From Candidatus Atribacter fermentans (GTDB lineage: Bacteria > Atribacterota > Atribacteria > Atribacterales > Atribacteraceae), in the NCBI GenBank assembly GCA_012517485.1, contig JAAYUT010000294.1:1-6207 (forward strand): a stretch of DNA of 6,207 nucleotides. Direction: 5' to 3'. A model generated the notes under the pieces. That model was not told where the DNA came from. It did not search any database and saw nothing but the letters and a program-made list of their open reading frames with translations. Positions 1 to 6,160 of the stretch are shown here, in pieces; positions within the stretch are counted from its first letter, which is position 1, and each line of letters begins with the position of its first letter. A program made the position numbers and the translations under genes.

Positions 1-2
1 AT

Positions 3-182
3 CTCAATAACAAGAAAGTTTTTACTGGAAGTATGGTTGGTGGTCAGATCACACCTTTTGAATTCCAGTCTTTCCATCTTAATCAATTTTTAATTTCAGG
101 AGAAAATCAATTACGAATTGAAGTACAATCTCCAGATGAAAGTGCTTTCTTCGCTATCCAGCGTTTATTACTCGTTTTTTAA
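3..182 (+). CDS. C-terminal end of an unrecognised, probably beta-sandwich protein (5' partial)
   Basis: The frame is open from the left edge and ends at TAA 180-182, giving 59 residues. The other two forward frames have stops inside this stretch. The peptide alternates hydrophobic and polar residues, as beta strands do, and contains the motif SGENQLRIEV followed by a last strand ending RLLLVF. A 'G-E-N-x-L-x-I-x-V' strand near the C-terminus is typical of jelly-roll or galactose-binding-like accessory domains of carbohydrate-active and surface proteins. That resemblance is an inference from a short tail, so no function is assigned. The start, any signal peptide and the main domains lie outside the window. 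The gene is co-directional with hsp20 but separated from it by nearly 700 bases of repeats, so it is probably a separate transcription unit. Confidence 0.6.
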   Translation, partial: LNNKKVFTGSMVGGQITPFEFQSFHLNQFLISGENQLRIEVQSPDESAFFAIQRLLLVF

Positions 183-204
183 TAACAGTGCATGATGCAT
201 TATT
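181..204. repeat. Short dyad just after the upstream stop codon
   Basis: The core TGCAT-G-ATGCA (189-199) is a perfect dyad around one base. It is flanked by AATAA (181-185) and TTATT (200-204), which are also complementary, with three unpaired bases (CAG) on the left only. As RNA the core can form only a 3-bp stem with a 5-base loop, and no T-run follows. It is therefore a poor intrinsic terminator and could equally be a protein-binding dyad or chance. Confidence 0.3.
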
Positions 205-290
205 GGGGTAATTTTGGTAAAATTTCGCCATATTATATATTCATATCATTTTTTATTGCTAAATAAGGGTGGAAAAACCAAATCAAAACC

Positions 291-343
291 GACATTATGA
301 GGAATCGAACCGTTCTTTGGTTGGACGACGTGGCAATTTCATC
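291..343. repeat. Dispersed-type dyad repeat, copy 1 (diverged)
   Basis: The outer blocks are GACATTATGAGG (291-302) and GACGTGGCAATTTCATC (327-343). They match copy 2 (354-394) at 9 of 12 and 13 of 17 positions, in the same order and orientation. From memory, intergenic repeats of the form GTCATTGCGAGG...GACGTGGCAATCTC are scattered through genomes of several bacterial phyla, and this looks like a decayed member. The inner arms ATTAT (294-298) and GCAAT (333-337) pair imperfectly. A T-loop-like GGTTCGATTCC on the minus strand lies inside but is not part of a tRNA. Confidence 0.5.
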
Positions 344-353
344 CGCTTAATCT

Positions 354-394
354 GTCATTCTAAGGGGTATGTTTTGAGACGTGAGAATCTCGTC
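354..394. repeat. Dispersed-type dyad repeat, copy 2
   Basis: The outer blocks are GTCATTCTAAGG (354-365) and GACGTGAGAATCTCGTC (378-394), with 12 bases between them instead of the 24 in copy 1. The arms ATTCT (357-361) and AGAAT (384-388) are exactly complementary although their sequence differs from copy 1, which suggests that pairing is kept. A second small stem is possible between AGACG (377-381) and CGTCT (391-395). It sits ten bases after copy 1 in the same orientation. Confidence 0.5.
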
Positions 395-444
395 TTTACT
401 TGATGTTTCCATATCATTATCTAAAAGAATCATTAAAATTATAA

Positions 445-531
445 ACCACCCTCCCCGCCGCGCAAGCGGCACCACTCCAATGAGGGGAATTATTGAATTC
501 ATTCCCCTCATTGAGAGGAGATTTAGGTGGT
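445..531. repeat. Three-way-junction repeat element (87 bases)
   Basis: An outer stem pairs ACCACC (445-450) with GGTGGT (526-531) and continues as CTCC (451-454) with GGAG (517-520), leaving a 5-base bulge at 521-525. Inside it are two hairpins. GCCGC-GCAA-GCGGC (457-470) has a GNRA-type tetraloop. The second is a 13-bp perfect stem, CAATGAGGGGAAT (478-490) with ATTCCCCTCATTG (501-513), and a 10-base loop. The G+C-rich arms stand out from the A/T-rich surroundings. From memory, similar elements (ACCACC... with an inner hairpin, then a CCCCTC stem) are multi-copy intergenic repeats in many bacteria. Non-autonomous mobile element, REP-like repeat and structured RNA remain open; no transposase is nearby. 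Confidence 0.65.
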
Positions 532-639
532 GCGTTTTTCTCATTTTTATTTGATTCCTATTTCATTTGTTTACATTTTTTAGGATGGACTCTCATGCTG
601 TATAGCACGACCAGATGAGGATAAAAATGAGTTACCACA

Positions 640-735
640 TCACCCTGATCCTCTCCCACCAAGGTGCGAGGGAAAAAGAATGAAAGAAGGTATTGTTCCT
701 TCTCCCTTGATGGGAGAAGGCAAAGATGAGGGTGA
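640..735. repeat. Imperfect long inverted repeat with competing local hairpin
   Basis: The ends TCACCCTGATC (640-650) and GATGAGGGTGA (725-735) are complementary at 10 of 11 positions. Further in, CTCCCACCAAGG (653-664) and CCTTGATGGGAG (705-716) pair at 11 of 12. The right side can instead fold locally as a perfect 9-bp hairpin, CCTTCTCCC (698-706) with GGGAGAAGG (712-720) and loop TTGAT. The left side has a weaker equivalent with CCTC (650-653) and GAGG (668-671). The two folds exclude each other. From memory, repeats of the type 'CACCCT...CTCCC...GGGAGAAGG...GAGGGTGA' are common dispersed intergenic repeats. It lies about 130 bases upstream of hsp20. Confidence 0.6.
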
Positions 736-850
736 AAGCTTGGAATGAAATTTTAGTTCATTGCTATTATTGAATTCACTGTAAAAATCGGTCATAGATT
801 ATTGGAGTGGAATATTTTACAAATGTTTTCATCATACTGAAAGGCAGGGT

Positions 851-856
851 AGGTGG
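851..856 (+). promoter_or_regulatory. Shine-Dalgarno site for hsp20 that favours the ATG start
   Basis: AGGTGG lies 8 bases before ATG 865 at good spacing. An in-frame GTG at 853 would overlap this site and would have to rely on the weaker AAAGG at 840-844. The site therefore favours the ATG. Confidence 0.5.
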
Positions 857-864
857 ATAATAGA

Positions 865-1302
865 ATGCCGTTTAAAGAGAATTGGTGGGAAGAGTTTGAT
901 TCGATGCAAAAAGAGATGCAGCGCTTTATGGAGCATGTTTCGGGAAAGAAGCCTTATTTTTTGGGACTTTCAGAAAAAGCCTGGGAACCGTTATGTGATG
1001 TCTTTGAAACCGATGATCATTTTATGGTCGTAGTCGATATCGCTGGAGTATCAATCCATGAAGTCGACTTGACTATACAAGCACGAAAATTAATCCTAAA
1101 GGGTGTTAGAAAAGAAGTTCCTTCGCCTCCCAAGCGGGATTATCATCAAATGGAAATTCCCTTTGGATCTTTTCAGCGAGAAATTGAACTTCCCGAAGAT
1201 GTTGATGGAGAGAACATTAATGCTCGCTATCGGGAAGGTTTCCTGATCGTTGAATGTAAGAAGAAAAAAGTGATTACTGAACGGAGGATCAATCTTGAAT
1301 AA
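865..1302 (+). CDS. hsp20: Small heat-shock protein, Hsp20/alpha-crystallin family
   Basis: This is a 145-residue ATP-independent cytoplasmic holdase that binds unfolding proteins and keeps them soluble for refolding or degradation. The N-terminal arm (about residues 1-35) is rich in aromatic and charged residues (FKENWWEEFD). The alpha-crystallin domain follows (about 38-135): CDVFETDDHFMVVVDIAGV matches the family's opening strands, FGSFQREIELPEDVD is the central signature, and ARYREGFLIVE is the conserved A-x-x-x-x-G-x-L motif, with Phe where Val is usual. The C-terminal INL (in RRINLE) could serve as the I-x-I/V oligomer-contact motif. Length is normal for the family. ATG 865 is preferred because AGGTGG lies 8 bases upstream; an in-frame GTG at 853 would add four residues. 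lon starts 125 bases downstream behind its own predicted promoter, and both genes serve protein quality control. Confidence 0.93.
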   Translation: MPFKENWWEEFDSMQKEMQRFMEHVSGKKPYFLGLSEKAWEPLCDVFETDDHFMVVVDIAGVSIHEVDLTIQARKLILKGVRKEVPSPPKRDYHQMEIPFGSFQREIELPEDVDGENINARYREGFLIVECKKKKVITERRINLE

Positions 1303-1347
1303 TCGGTTATCCTCACGAACTAAAATGAATTATGTTATTAGAGAAAA

Positions 1348-1375
1348 TTCACAAGCATTCAATTTAAAATATAAT
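1348..1375 (+). promoter_or_regulatory. Predicted sigma-70 promoter for lon
   Basis: TTCACA (1348-1353, 5 of 6 to TTGACA) and a perfect TATAAT (1370-1375) are separated by 16 bases. Transcription would start near 1382, leaving a leader of about 46 bases before ATG 1428. It lies in the hsp20-lon gap, so lon can be transcribed independently of hsp20. I see no CIRCE-type operator around it. In A/T-rich DNA a perfect -10 can arise by chance; the -35 match and the position raise confidence. Confidence 0.6.
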
Positions 1376-1415
1376 CATTTCGACCCATTTCTTGGTAAAA
1401 ATATTGTTTTTTGGG

Positions 1416-1421
1416 AAAGGA
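1416..1421 (+). promoter_or_regulatory. Shine-Dalgarno site that decides the lon start
   Basis: AAAGGA lies 6 bases before ATG 1428. The longer in-frame reading from TTG 1392 has no purine-rich site in front of it (CGACCCATTTC) and would start only about 10 bases after the predicted transcription start. Confidence 0.7.
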
Positions 1422-1427
1422 TTAGAT

Positions 1428-3899
1428 ATGGAAGAATATATTGACAGCTGGTTTGCACTTTCGGAAGGATCACAAGATATTTCGGGAGAACAAATTGTGA
1501 TTTCTGAATCCATTGATCAAGAGAAAAAAGGTTTTGATATTCCAGATAAAATTGCCATACTTCCTTTAGATGAAAATGTATTATTTCCGGAGTTGGTTAT
1601 GCCGTGGGTAGTCCAAGGCGAAAAGTGGGTTAAATTGGTTAATGATGCCGTTTTAGGAAATAAAATGATCGGAGTTTTAACGCTTCGTGTTAAAAAAGAA
1701 GATGGAGATACCAGTATTTCAGCCCAAGATTTTTATGACATTGGTGTGGTAGGACGAATATCACGTTTGTTAAAGCTCCCTGAAGACGCCATACAAATAT
1801 TGGTTTTTGGATTAAATAAATTTCGCGTCGTTGAATGGATCCAATGGGATCCATATCCGCTAGCAAAAATTGAAGTCATAAAAGAAGAAGAAATTAAAAC
1901 CGATGAAACTGAAGCTTTAGTTCGTAATATATTAACACTTTTTCAAAAGGTGGTCGAACTTGCCCCTTATTTACCAAAAGAAATCTTTGTTGCTGCGATG
2001 AATATTAAGCAACCTTCACGACTCGCCCATTTTGTGGTTTCGAATTTAAATCTGGATGTAGAAAGTAAACAAAATATTTTATCGACTAACGAACTCATCG
2101 AAAAATTAAAAAAAGTGAATTACCATTTGACTCGGGAACTGGACATTCTCCAAATTGGAAGTAAGATTCAGACACAAATTCAATCAGAGATGGCAAAAAC
2201 TCAAAGAGAATATTTCTTAAGAGAGCAGTTGAAAGCCATTCAACGTGAACTTGGTGAAATGGATGAAAAAACCATTGAAATAAACGAAATGAAAGAAAAA
2301 ATTGAAAAAGCAAAACTGCCTTCAGAGGTTTTAAAAGAAGCCGAGAAAGAATTAGAACGATTATCGAGAATCCCACCAGTTTCAGCTGAATACCCCGTCA
2401 TTCGCAATTATCTTGACTGGATAACTGAGCTTCCGTGGAATATAAGTACTGAAGACAGGTTAGATCTAAAAAAAGCTGAAGAAGTCTTGAATGAGGATCA
2501 CTATGACTTGGAAAAAGTCAAAGAAAGAATTTTAGAGTATTTGGCAGTTGGTCATTTGAAAAAAGATTTAAAAGGGCCCATACTCTGTTTTGTTGGACCT
2601 CCGGGAGTTGGAAAAACCTCATTGGGGAAATCGATTGCTCGAGCGCTCGGAAGAAAATTCGTACGAATATCTTTAGGTGGTGTTCGTGATGAGGCAGAAA
2701 TACGAGGTCATCGCCGAACCTATGTTGGAGCACTGCCTGGTCGAATTATTCAGGGAATTCGAAAAGCTGGAAGCAATAATCCGGTATTCATGTTAGACGA
2801 AGTTGACAAGATTGGTTTAGATTTCAGGGGAGATCCTTCCGCTGCTCTCTTGGAAGTTTTAGACCCCGAACAAAATTCTACCTTTGTTGATCATTATTTA
2901 GCAGTTCCTTTTGACCTTTCCAAGGTCATTTTTATTGCGACTGCTAACATTTTAGATACTATTCCTCCTGCTTTGTTAGATCGAATGGAACTCATCCGAC
3001 TTCCTGGTTATACAGATCCGGATAAAATTGCCATTGCTCGTAGGTATTTAATACCAAAACAGCTCAAAGAAAATGGAATTGAGAATCAAACCGTTACGAT
3101 AAGTGATGAAATTTTAATCAAAATAATTCGGGAATATACGCGTGAAGCAGGAGTGAGAAATTTAGAGAGAACGATTGCAACGGTTTGTAGAAAAGTTGCC
3201 AAAGAAGTCGCTTCTGGAAAAGAAGGACCTTTTATCATTGATGAAGATCATCTTCGTAAGTATTTAGGAAAAAGAATATTTTTTGATGAGATCATGTCAG
3301 GAAAGGATCGAGTCGGAGTTGCTACCGGTTTGGCTTGGACTCAAACAGGCGGAGAGATTCTTTTTGTTGAATCTTCAGTCCTTTCTGGAAAAGGGAACTT
3401 GATATTAACTGGTAATATGGGAGATATTATGCAAGAATCGGCACGAATTGCCCTTTCTTGTGTTCGAGAACGGGCGAAAAAGTGGAAAATTGATGAAAAA
3501 TTTTATGAAAAACATGATATTCACGTTCATGTCCCTGCTGGTGCTATACCAAAAGATGGCCCATCCGCAGGAATAACGTTGGTTGTTTCAATGGTCTCTT
3601 CTCTTTCGCAGATACCTGTAAAACATTCGATTGCGATGACCGGAGAAATAACCCTAACTGGAAAAGTGCTTCCCATTGGTGGAGTGAAAGAAAAATCCTT
3701 AGCGGCCTATCGTTCGGGAATTAAGGAAGTTGTTCTGCCTCAAGAAAATGAAAATGATTTAGACGATATACCGAGTGATGTGAGAAAAAAAATGAAATTT
3801 CATTTAGTCAAAACCATCGATGATGTTCTGAAAATTACCTTAAAAAAATCACCCCGAGTGGTAAAAAAGAAAAAAACTTCTTCTCTCCAAGAAAAATAA
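1428..3899 (+). CDS. lon: ATP-dependent protease Lon (LonA type)
   Basis: This 823-residue cytosolic AAA+ serine protease unfolds and degrades damaged and regulatory proteins. A LON substrate-binding domain starts near residue 41 (KIAILPLDENVLFPELVMPW) and is followed by a charged helical, coiled-coil-like linker (about 230-320). The ATPase shows Walker A GPPGVGKTS (390-398, Lys396), Walker B VFMLDEVD (453-460, Asp457/Glu458), sensor-1 Asn507, arginine finger Arg519 in LLDRME and sensor-2 Arg577 in GVRNLE. The protease domain has catalytic Ser713 in DGPSAG and Lys756 in GGVKEK, 43 residues apart as in E. coli Lon (S679/K722). All key residues are present, so it should be active. About 30 extra, mostly acidic residues precede the LON domain compared with E. 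coli, and the C-terminus is a lysine-rich tail (VVKKKK). ATG 1428 is chosen on its ribosome site and the promoter; TTG 1392 would add 12 residues. The M42 peptidase follows after 75 bases. Confidence 0.97.
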   Translation: MEEYIDSWFALSEGSQDISGEQIVISESIDQEKKGFDIPDKIAILPLDENVLFPELVMPWVVQGEKWVKLVNDAVLGNKMIGVLTLRVKKEDGDTSISAQDFYDIGVVGRISRLLKLPEDAIQILVFGLNKFRVVEWIQWDPYPLAKIEVIKEEEIKTDETEALVRNILTLFQKVVELAPYLPKEIFVAAMNIKQPSRLAHFVVSNLNLDVESKQNILSTNELIEKLKKVNYHLTRELDILQIGSKIQTQIQSEMAKTQREYFLREQLKAIQRELGEMDEKTIEINEMKEKIEKAKLPSEVLKEAEKELERLSRIPPVSAEYPVIRNYLDWITELPWNISTEDRLDLKKAEEVLNEDHYDLEKVKERILEYLAVGHLKKDLKGPILCFVGPPGVGKTSLGKSIARALGRKFVRISLGGVRDEAEIRGHRRTYVGALPGRIIQGIRKAGSNNPVFMLDEVDKIGLDFRGDPSAALLEVLDPEQNSTFVDHYLAVPFDLSKVIFIATANILDTIPPALLDRMELIRLPGYTDPDKIAIARRYLIPKQLKENGIENQTVTISDEILIKIIREYTREAGVRNLERTIATVCRKVAKEVASGKEGPFIIDEDHLRKYLGKRIFFDEIMSGKDRVGVATGLAWTQTGGEILFVESSVLSGKGNLILTGNMGDIMQESARIALSCVRERAKKWKIDEKFYEKHDIHVHVPAGAIPKDGPSAGITLVVSMVSSLSQIPVKHSIAMTGEITLTGKVLPIGGVKEKSLAAYRSGIKEVVLPQENENDLDDIPSDVRKKMKFHLVKTIDDVLKITLKKSPRVVKKKKTSSLQEK

Positions 3900-3974
3900 T
3901 AGTTAAAAAATCAGTCCAAAAAATTTTTTAATTTTTTTCAATAGAGTCGTTTTGGAAAAGAGGGAATATAAAAA

Positions 3975-5033
3975 ATGGAAAAAGCTCGAGAAGAATTTTT
4001 AAAAAAACTCATAGAGACACCAAGTCCATCGGGGTTTGAAGAGCAAGTACAAAAGATTTTTCAGGACAGGATTCAAGATAGAGTTGATCTCTTTTACAAA
4101 GATTATCACGGGAATGCTATTGGTGTTATTCTTCCTGACTCTCCATTCCGGGTTATGTTGGCGGGGCATTGTGATGAAGTGGGATTGATGGTGGAATATA
4201 TTAATGATCAGGGGTATATTTATTTTTCTCTTATCGGAGGAATCGACGCCCATATTACCCCCGGGAAAAGAGTTGTTATTCATACTTCTCAAGGACCAGT
4301 TAAAGGAGTAATAGGGAAAAAGCCCATCCATTTGTTAGAAGAAAAAGAGCGTCAAAAAGTGGTCAAAATTGAGGAGCAATGGATTGATGTGGGGGCAAAA
4401 AATAAGGAAGAACTTGCCAAAATTGTGCAAATTGGTGATCCCATTACCATGGATGTTACTTTTGATAAATTGTTAGGAAGTCGGGTCGTTGGTCGAGGTT
4501 TTGATGATCGTGTTGGAGCTTTTGTTGTTGCTGAAGTGCTTCGAGAGGTTCAAAAAGAAAAGTTACAATGTGGAGTCTATGGTGTCAGTACAGTACAAGA
4601 AGAACTTGGTCTCAGAGGAGCAAAAACGAGTGCTTTTCGAATCGATCCTCACTTAGGAATCGCTATTGATGTGACCTTCGCGTCTGACTGTCCCGACATA
4701 GATAAGAGAAGGACTGGGGAAGTATTTTTAGGTAAGGGCCCAGTTATTGCACGAGGTCCAAATATTAATCCCCACATTTTCCATAAACTGGTAGAGGTCG
4801 CAAACCAAAACAACATTCCCTACCAAATACAAGCAGAATCGCGAGCAACTGGAACCGACGCCAACAGCATTCAAATCAATCGACAAGGAGTTGCTACTGG
4901 TTTATTGGGCATTCCCAATCGATACATGCATACCCCCTCTGAAGTTATTGATTGTGATGATTTGGATGCAGCCATTCAATTATTAACTGGGTTCTTAGAA
5001 AGCATTCGGCCTGAGGAAACTTGGATACCTTAA
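3975..5033 (+). CDS. M42-family metallo-aminopeptidase (TET/glutamyl aminopeptidase-like)
   Basis: The 352-residue protein is a dinuclear-metal aminopeptidase. M42 enzymes usually form large tetrahedral (TET) cytosolic complexes that remove N-terminal residues from peptides. Expected metal ligands are present: His65 in AGHCDEVG (with Asp67), bridging Asp177 in GRGFDDRVG, Glu210 in VQEELG, Asp232 in AIDV and His319 in YMHTPSEV. Glu209 is the likely catalytic base. The opening KKLIETPSPSGFEE is typical of the family, and residues about 70-165 form the inserted dimerisation/PDZ-like domain. Length is normal. ATG 3975 has AGAGGGA (3959-3965) 9 bases upstream. Members are often mislabelled endoglucanase (CelM/FrvX); peptidase activity is much likelier. 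The preference (glutamyl, leucyl or lysyl) cannot be read from the sequence. Its place after lon fits a role in trimming Lon products. The A/T-rich 75-base gap has no convincing terminator, so co-transcription with lon is possible. Confidence 0.92.
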   Translation: MEKAREEFLKKLIETPSPSGFEEQVQKIFQDRIQDRVDLFYKDYHGNAIGVILPDSPFRVMLAGHCDEVGLMVEYINDQGYIYFSLIGGIDAHITPGKRVVIHTSQGPVKGVIGKKPIHLLEEKERQKVVKIEEQWIDVGAKNKEELAKIVQIGDPITMDVTFDKLLGSRVVGRGFDDRVGAFVVAEVLREVQKEKLQCGVYGVSTVQEELGLRGAKTSAFRIDPHLGIAIDVTFASDCPDIDKRRTGEVFLGKGPVIARGPNINPHIFHKLVEVANQNNIPYQIQAESRATGTDANSIQINRQGVATGLLGIPNRYMHTPSEVIDCDDLDAAIQLLTGFLESIRPEETWIP

Positions 5034-5119
5034 AAAATCAATATTGTATTGGACGGAAATTTTAGAAAAGAAAATATTATTGAAGAAACAAAGAGTTTGA
5101 AGAAGTTTGGAGGAAAGAC

Positions 5120-6139
5120 ATGTCAGAACTGAGAAAAGATCCGGTTATTGACCGGTGGGTTATTATAGCGAATGAAAGAAGTTTAAAACCATACGAATTT
5201 GGTGTACATGGGGAAATTCGAAAACCAGGCCCCTGTGTCTTTTGCGAAGGAATGGAAATGCATACGCCAAAGGAAGTTTTTTCTATACGGAATGATCATA
5301 CCGAGACGAATCAACCAGGTTGGAGAGTTCGGGTTGTCCCAAATAAATTTCCAGCCTTACGAGTAGAGGAGCCTATTTCCCATTGTATAGATGGGATATG
5401 TGAATCTCTAAGTGGTTCAGGAGCTCACGAAGTCATTGTTGAAACTCCTGACCATTATTCGGAACTTGGTGATCTTTCGGTTAATCATATTACTGAGGTT
5501 TTGTTTGCGTATCGGGAAAGAATGCGTGATTTGGAAAGAGACCATCGTTTTCGTTATTGTATTATATTTAAAAATCAGGGAGCCTTAGCAGGAGCTTCGA
5601 TTCAACATGCCCACTCACAGCTTATTGCTATTCCGGTGATTCCAAAGAGGGTGAAAGAGGAGCTTCTTGGGGCTGAAAAATATTATAAAGAGAAAAATCG
5701 TTGTGTTTTTTGTGACATTGTGGAGTATCATCAAAACAATAATCAAAGAATGATTGTTGAAAATGAACTGTTTTTAGCGTTTGTTCCTTATGCTCCACGA
5801 TTTCCATATGAAATATGGATATTACCAAAAAAACACGCATCTCATTATTTAAAAGTTGAAGATCAAGAATTAGAGTATTTATCAGAAATATTGAAAAAGT
5901 TACTCATATCGATGAGAAAATCTCTCAATGATTCTCCCTATAATTTGATACTTCATGCAGCTCCTTTTGAACGAAAAGGAGAAAGGTCCTACCAGGAAAG
6001 CTATCATTGGCATATGGAGATGCTTCCGGCGATGACGAAAGTAGCTGGATTTGAATGGGGGACCGGGTTTTATATTAATCCAGTTATTCCCGAAGAAGCG
6101 GCAGATATGCTTAAGAAAAATATCCCCCTTAAGGTTTAA
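5120..6139 (+). CDS. galT: Galactose-1-phosphate uridylyltransferase family (HIT superfamily nucleotidyltransferase)
   Basis: The 339-residue protein should exchange a nucleotidyl group between a sugar nucleotide and a sugar 1-phosphate through a uridylyl- or adenylyl-histidine intermediate; classic GalT acts in the Leloir pathway. The N-terminal half has Cys39 and Cys42 (CVFC), His112 (TPDHYS) and His163, the usual first zinc set. The active-site motif GASIQHAHSQ follows, with the likely nucleophile His165. A second CVFC (Cys195/198), His239 and His296 or His298 (YHWHME) could form a second zinc site. The motif reads H-A-H-S-Q where E. coli GalT has H-P-H-G-Q. The Ser version and two zinc sites recall plant ADP-glucose phosphorylase, so ADP-glucose or another nucleotide sugar is a real alternative. 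GGAGGA (5109-5114) lies 5 bases before ATG 5120, a strong ribosome site. No galK or galE is visible in the window. Confidence 0.9.
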   Translation: MSELRKDPVIDRWVIIANERSLKPYEFGVHGEIRKPGPCVFCEGMEMHTPKEVFSIRNDHTETNQPGWRVRVVPNKFPALRVEEPISHCIDGICESLSGSGAHEVIVETPDHYSELGDLSVNHITEVLFAYRERMRDLERDHRFRYCIIFKNQGALAGASIQHAHSQLIAIPVIPKRVKEELLGAEKYYKEKNRCVFCDIVEYHQNNNQRMIVENELFLAFVPYAPRFPYEIWILPKKHASHYLKVEDQELEYLSEILKKLLISMRKSLNDSPYNLILHAAPFERKGERSYQESYHWHMEMLPAMTKVAGFEWGTGFYINPVIPEEAADMLKKNIPLKV

Positions 6140-6160
6140 GTCATGTTCGGGAATTAAGGG
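6126..6160. repeat. Short inverted repeat spanning the galT stop
   Basis: CCCTTAA (6126-6132) is exactly complementary to TTAAGGG (6154-6160), giving a 7-bp stem around the galT stop codon with a 21-base loop. No T-run follows, so it does not qualify as an intrinsic terminator. It may be chance. Confidence 0.25.

Larger units (their letters stand above)
183..864. other. Long intergenic region filled with repeat elements
   Basis: No convincing gene lies here. A 65-codon minus-strand frame at 347-544 runs across the arms of two repeat elements and has no family resemblance, so it is treated as chance. The region holds a short dyad just after the upstream stop (181-204), two tandem diverged dyad repeats (291-343, 354-394), a three-way-junction element (445-531) and a long imperfect inverted repeat (640-735). 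The sequence between them is A/T-rich. The last 100 bases before hsp20 should hold its promoter, but no -35/-10 pair there is good enough to call. I see no CIRCE heat-shock operator (TTAGCACTC-N9-GAGTGCTAA). Confidence 0.75.

Noticed and set aside
300..315. tRNA T-loop-like sequence (GGTTCGATTCC on the minus strand)
   Set aside because: The T stem does not pair (AACGG against CCTCA) and there is no acceptor stem or anticodon arm at the right spacing. It falls inside a dispersed-type repeat.
347..544. A 65-codon minus-strand reading frame in the intergenic region
   Set aside because: It runs through the arms of two repeat elements, has no recognisable family and its composition follows the repeats. 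It is explained by the inverted-repeat structure.
744..762. Small hairpin AATGAA (744-749) with TTCATT (757-762)
   Set aside because: Only six A/T-rich pairs with a 7-base loop and no context. Such stems are expected by chance here.
770..838. Possible hsp20 promoters: TTGAAT 770-775 with TAGATT 795-800, and TTTACA 816-821 with CATACT 833-838
   Set aside because: The first pair has a 19-base spacer and a 4-of-6 -10; the second has only an 11-base spacer. Neither is good enough to call.
3900..3974. Possible terminator between lon and the M42 gene (A-run/T-run at 3918-3938; TCCAAAA 3915-3921 with TTTTGGA 3950-3956)
   Set aside because: There is no G+C-rich stem before a T-run, so intrinsic termination is not supported.
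5049..5080. Possible galT promoter (TTGGAC 5049-5054, TATTAT 5075-5080)
   Set aside because: The -10 is fair (5 of 6), but the -35 matches only 3 of 6 and the spacer is 20 bases.
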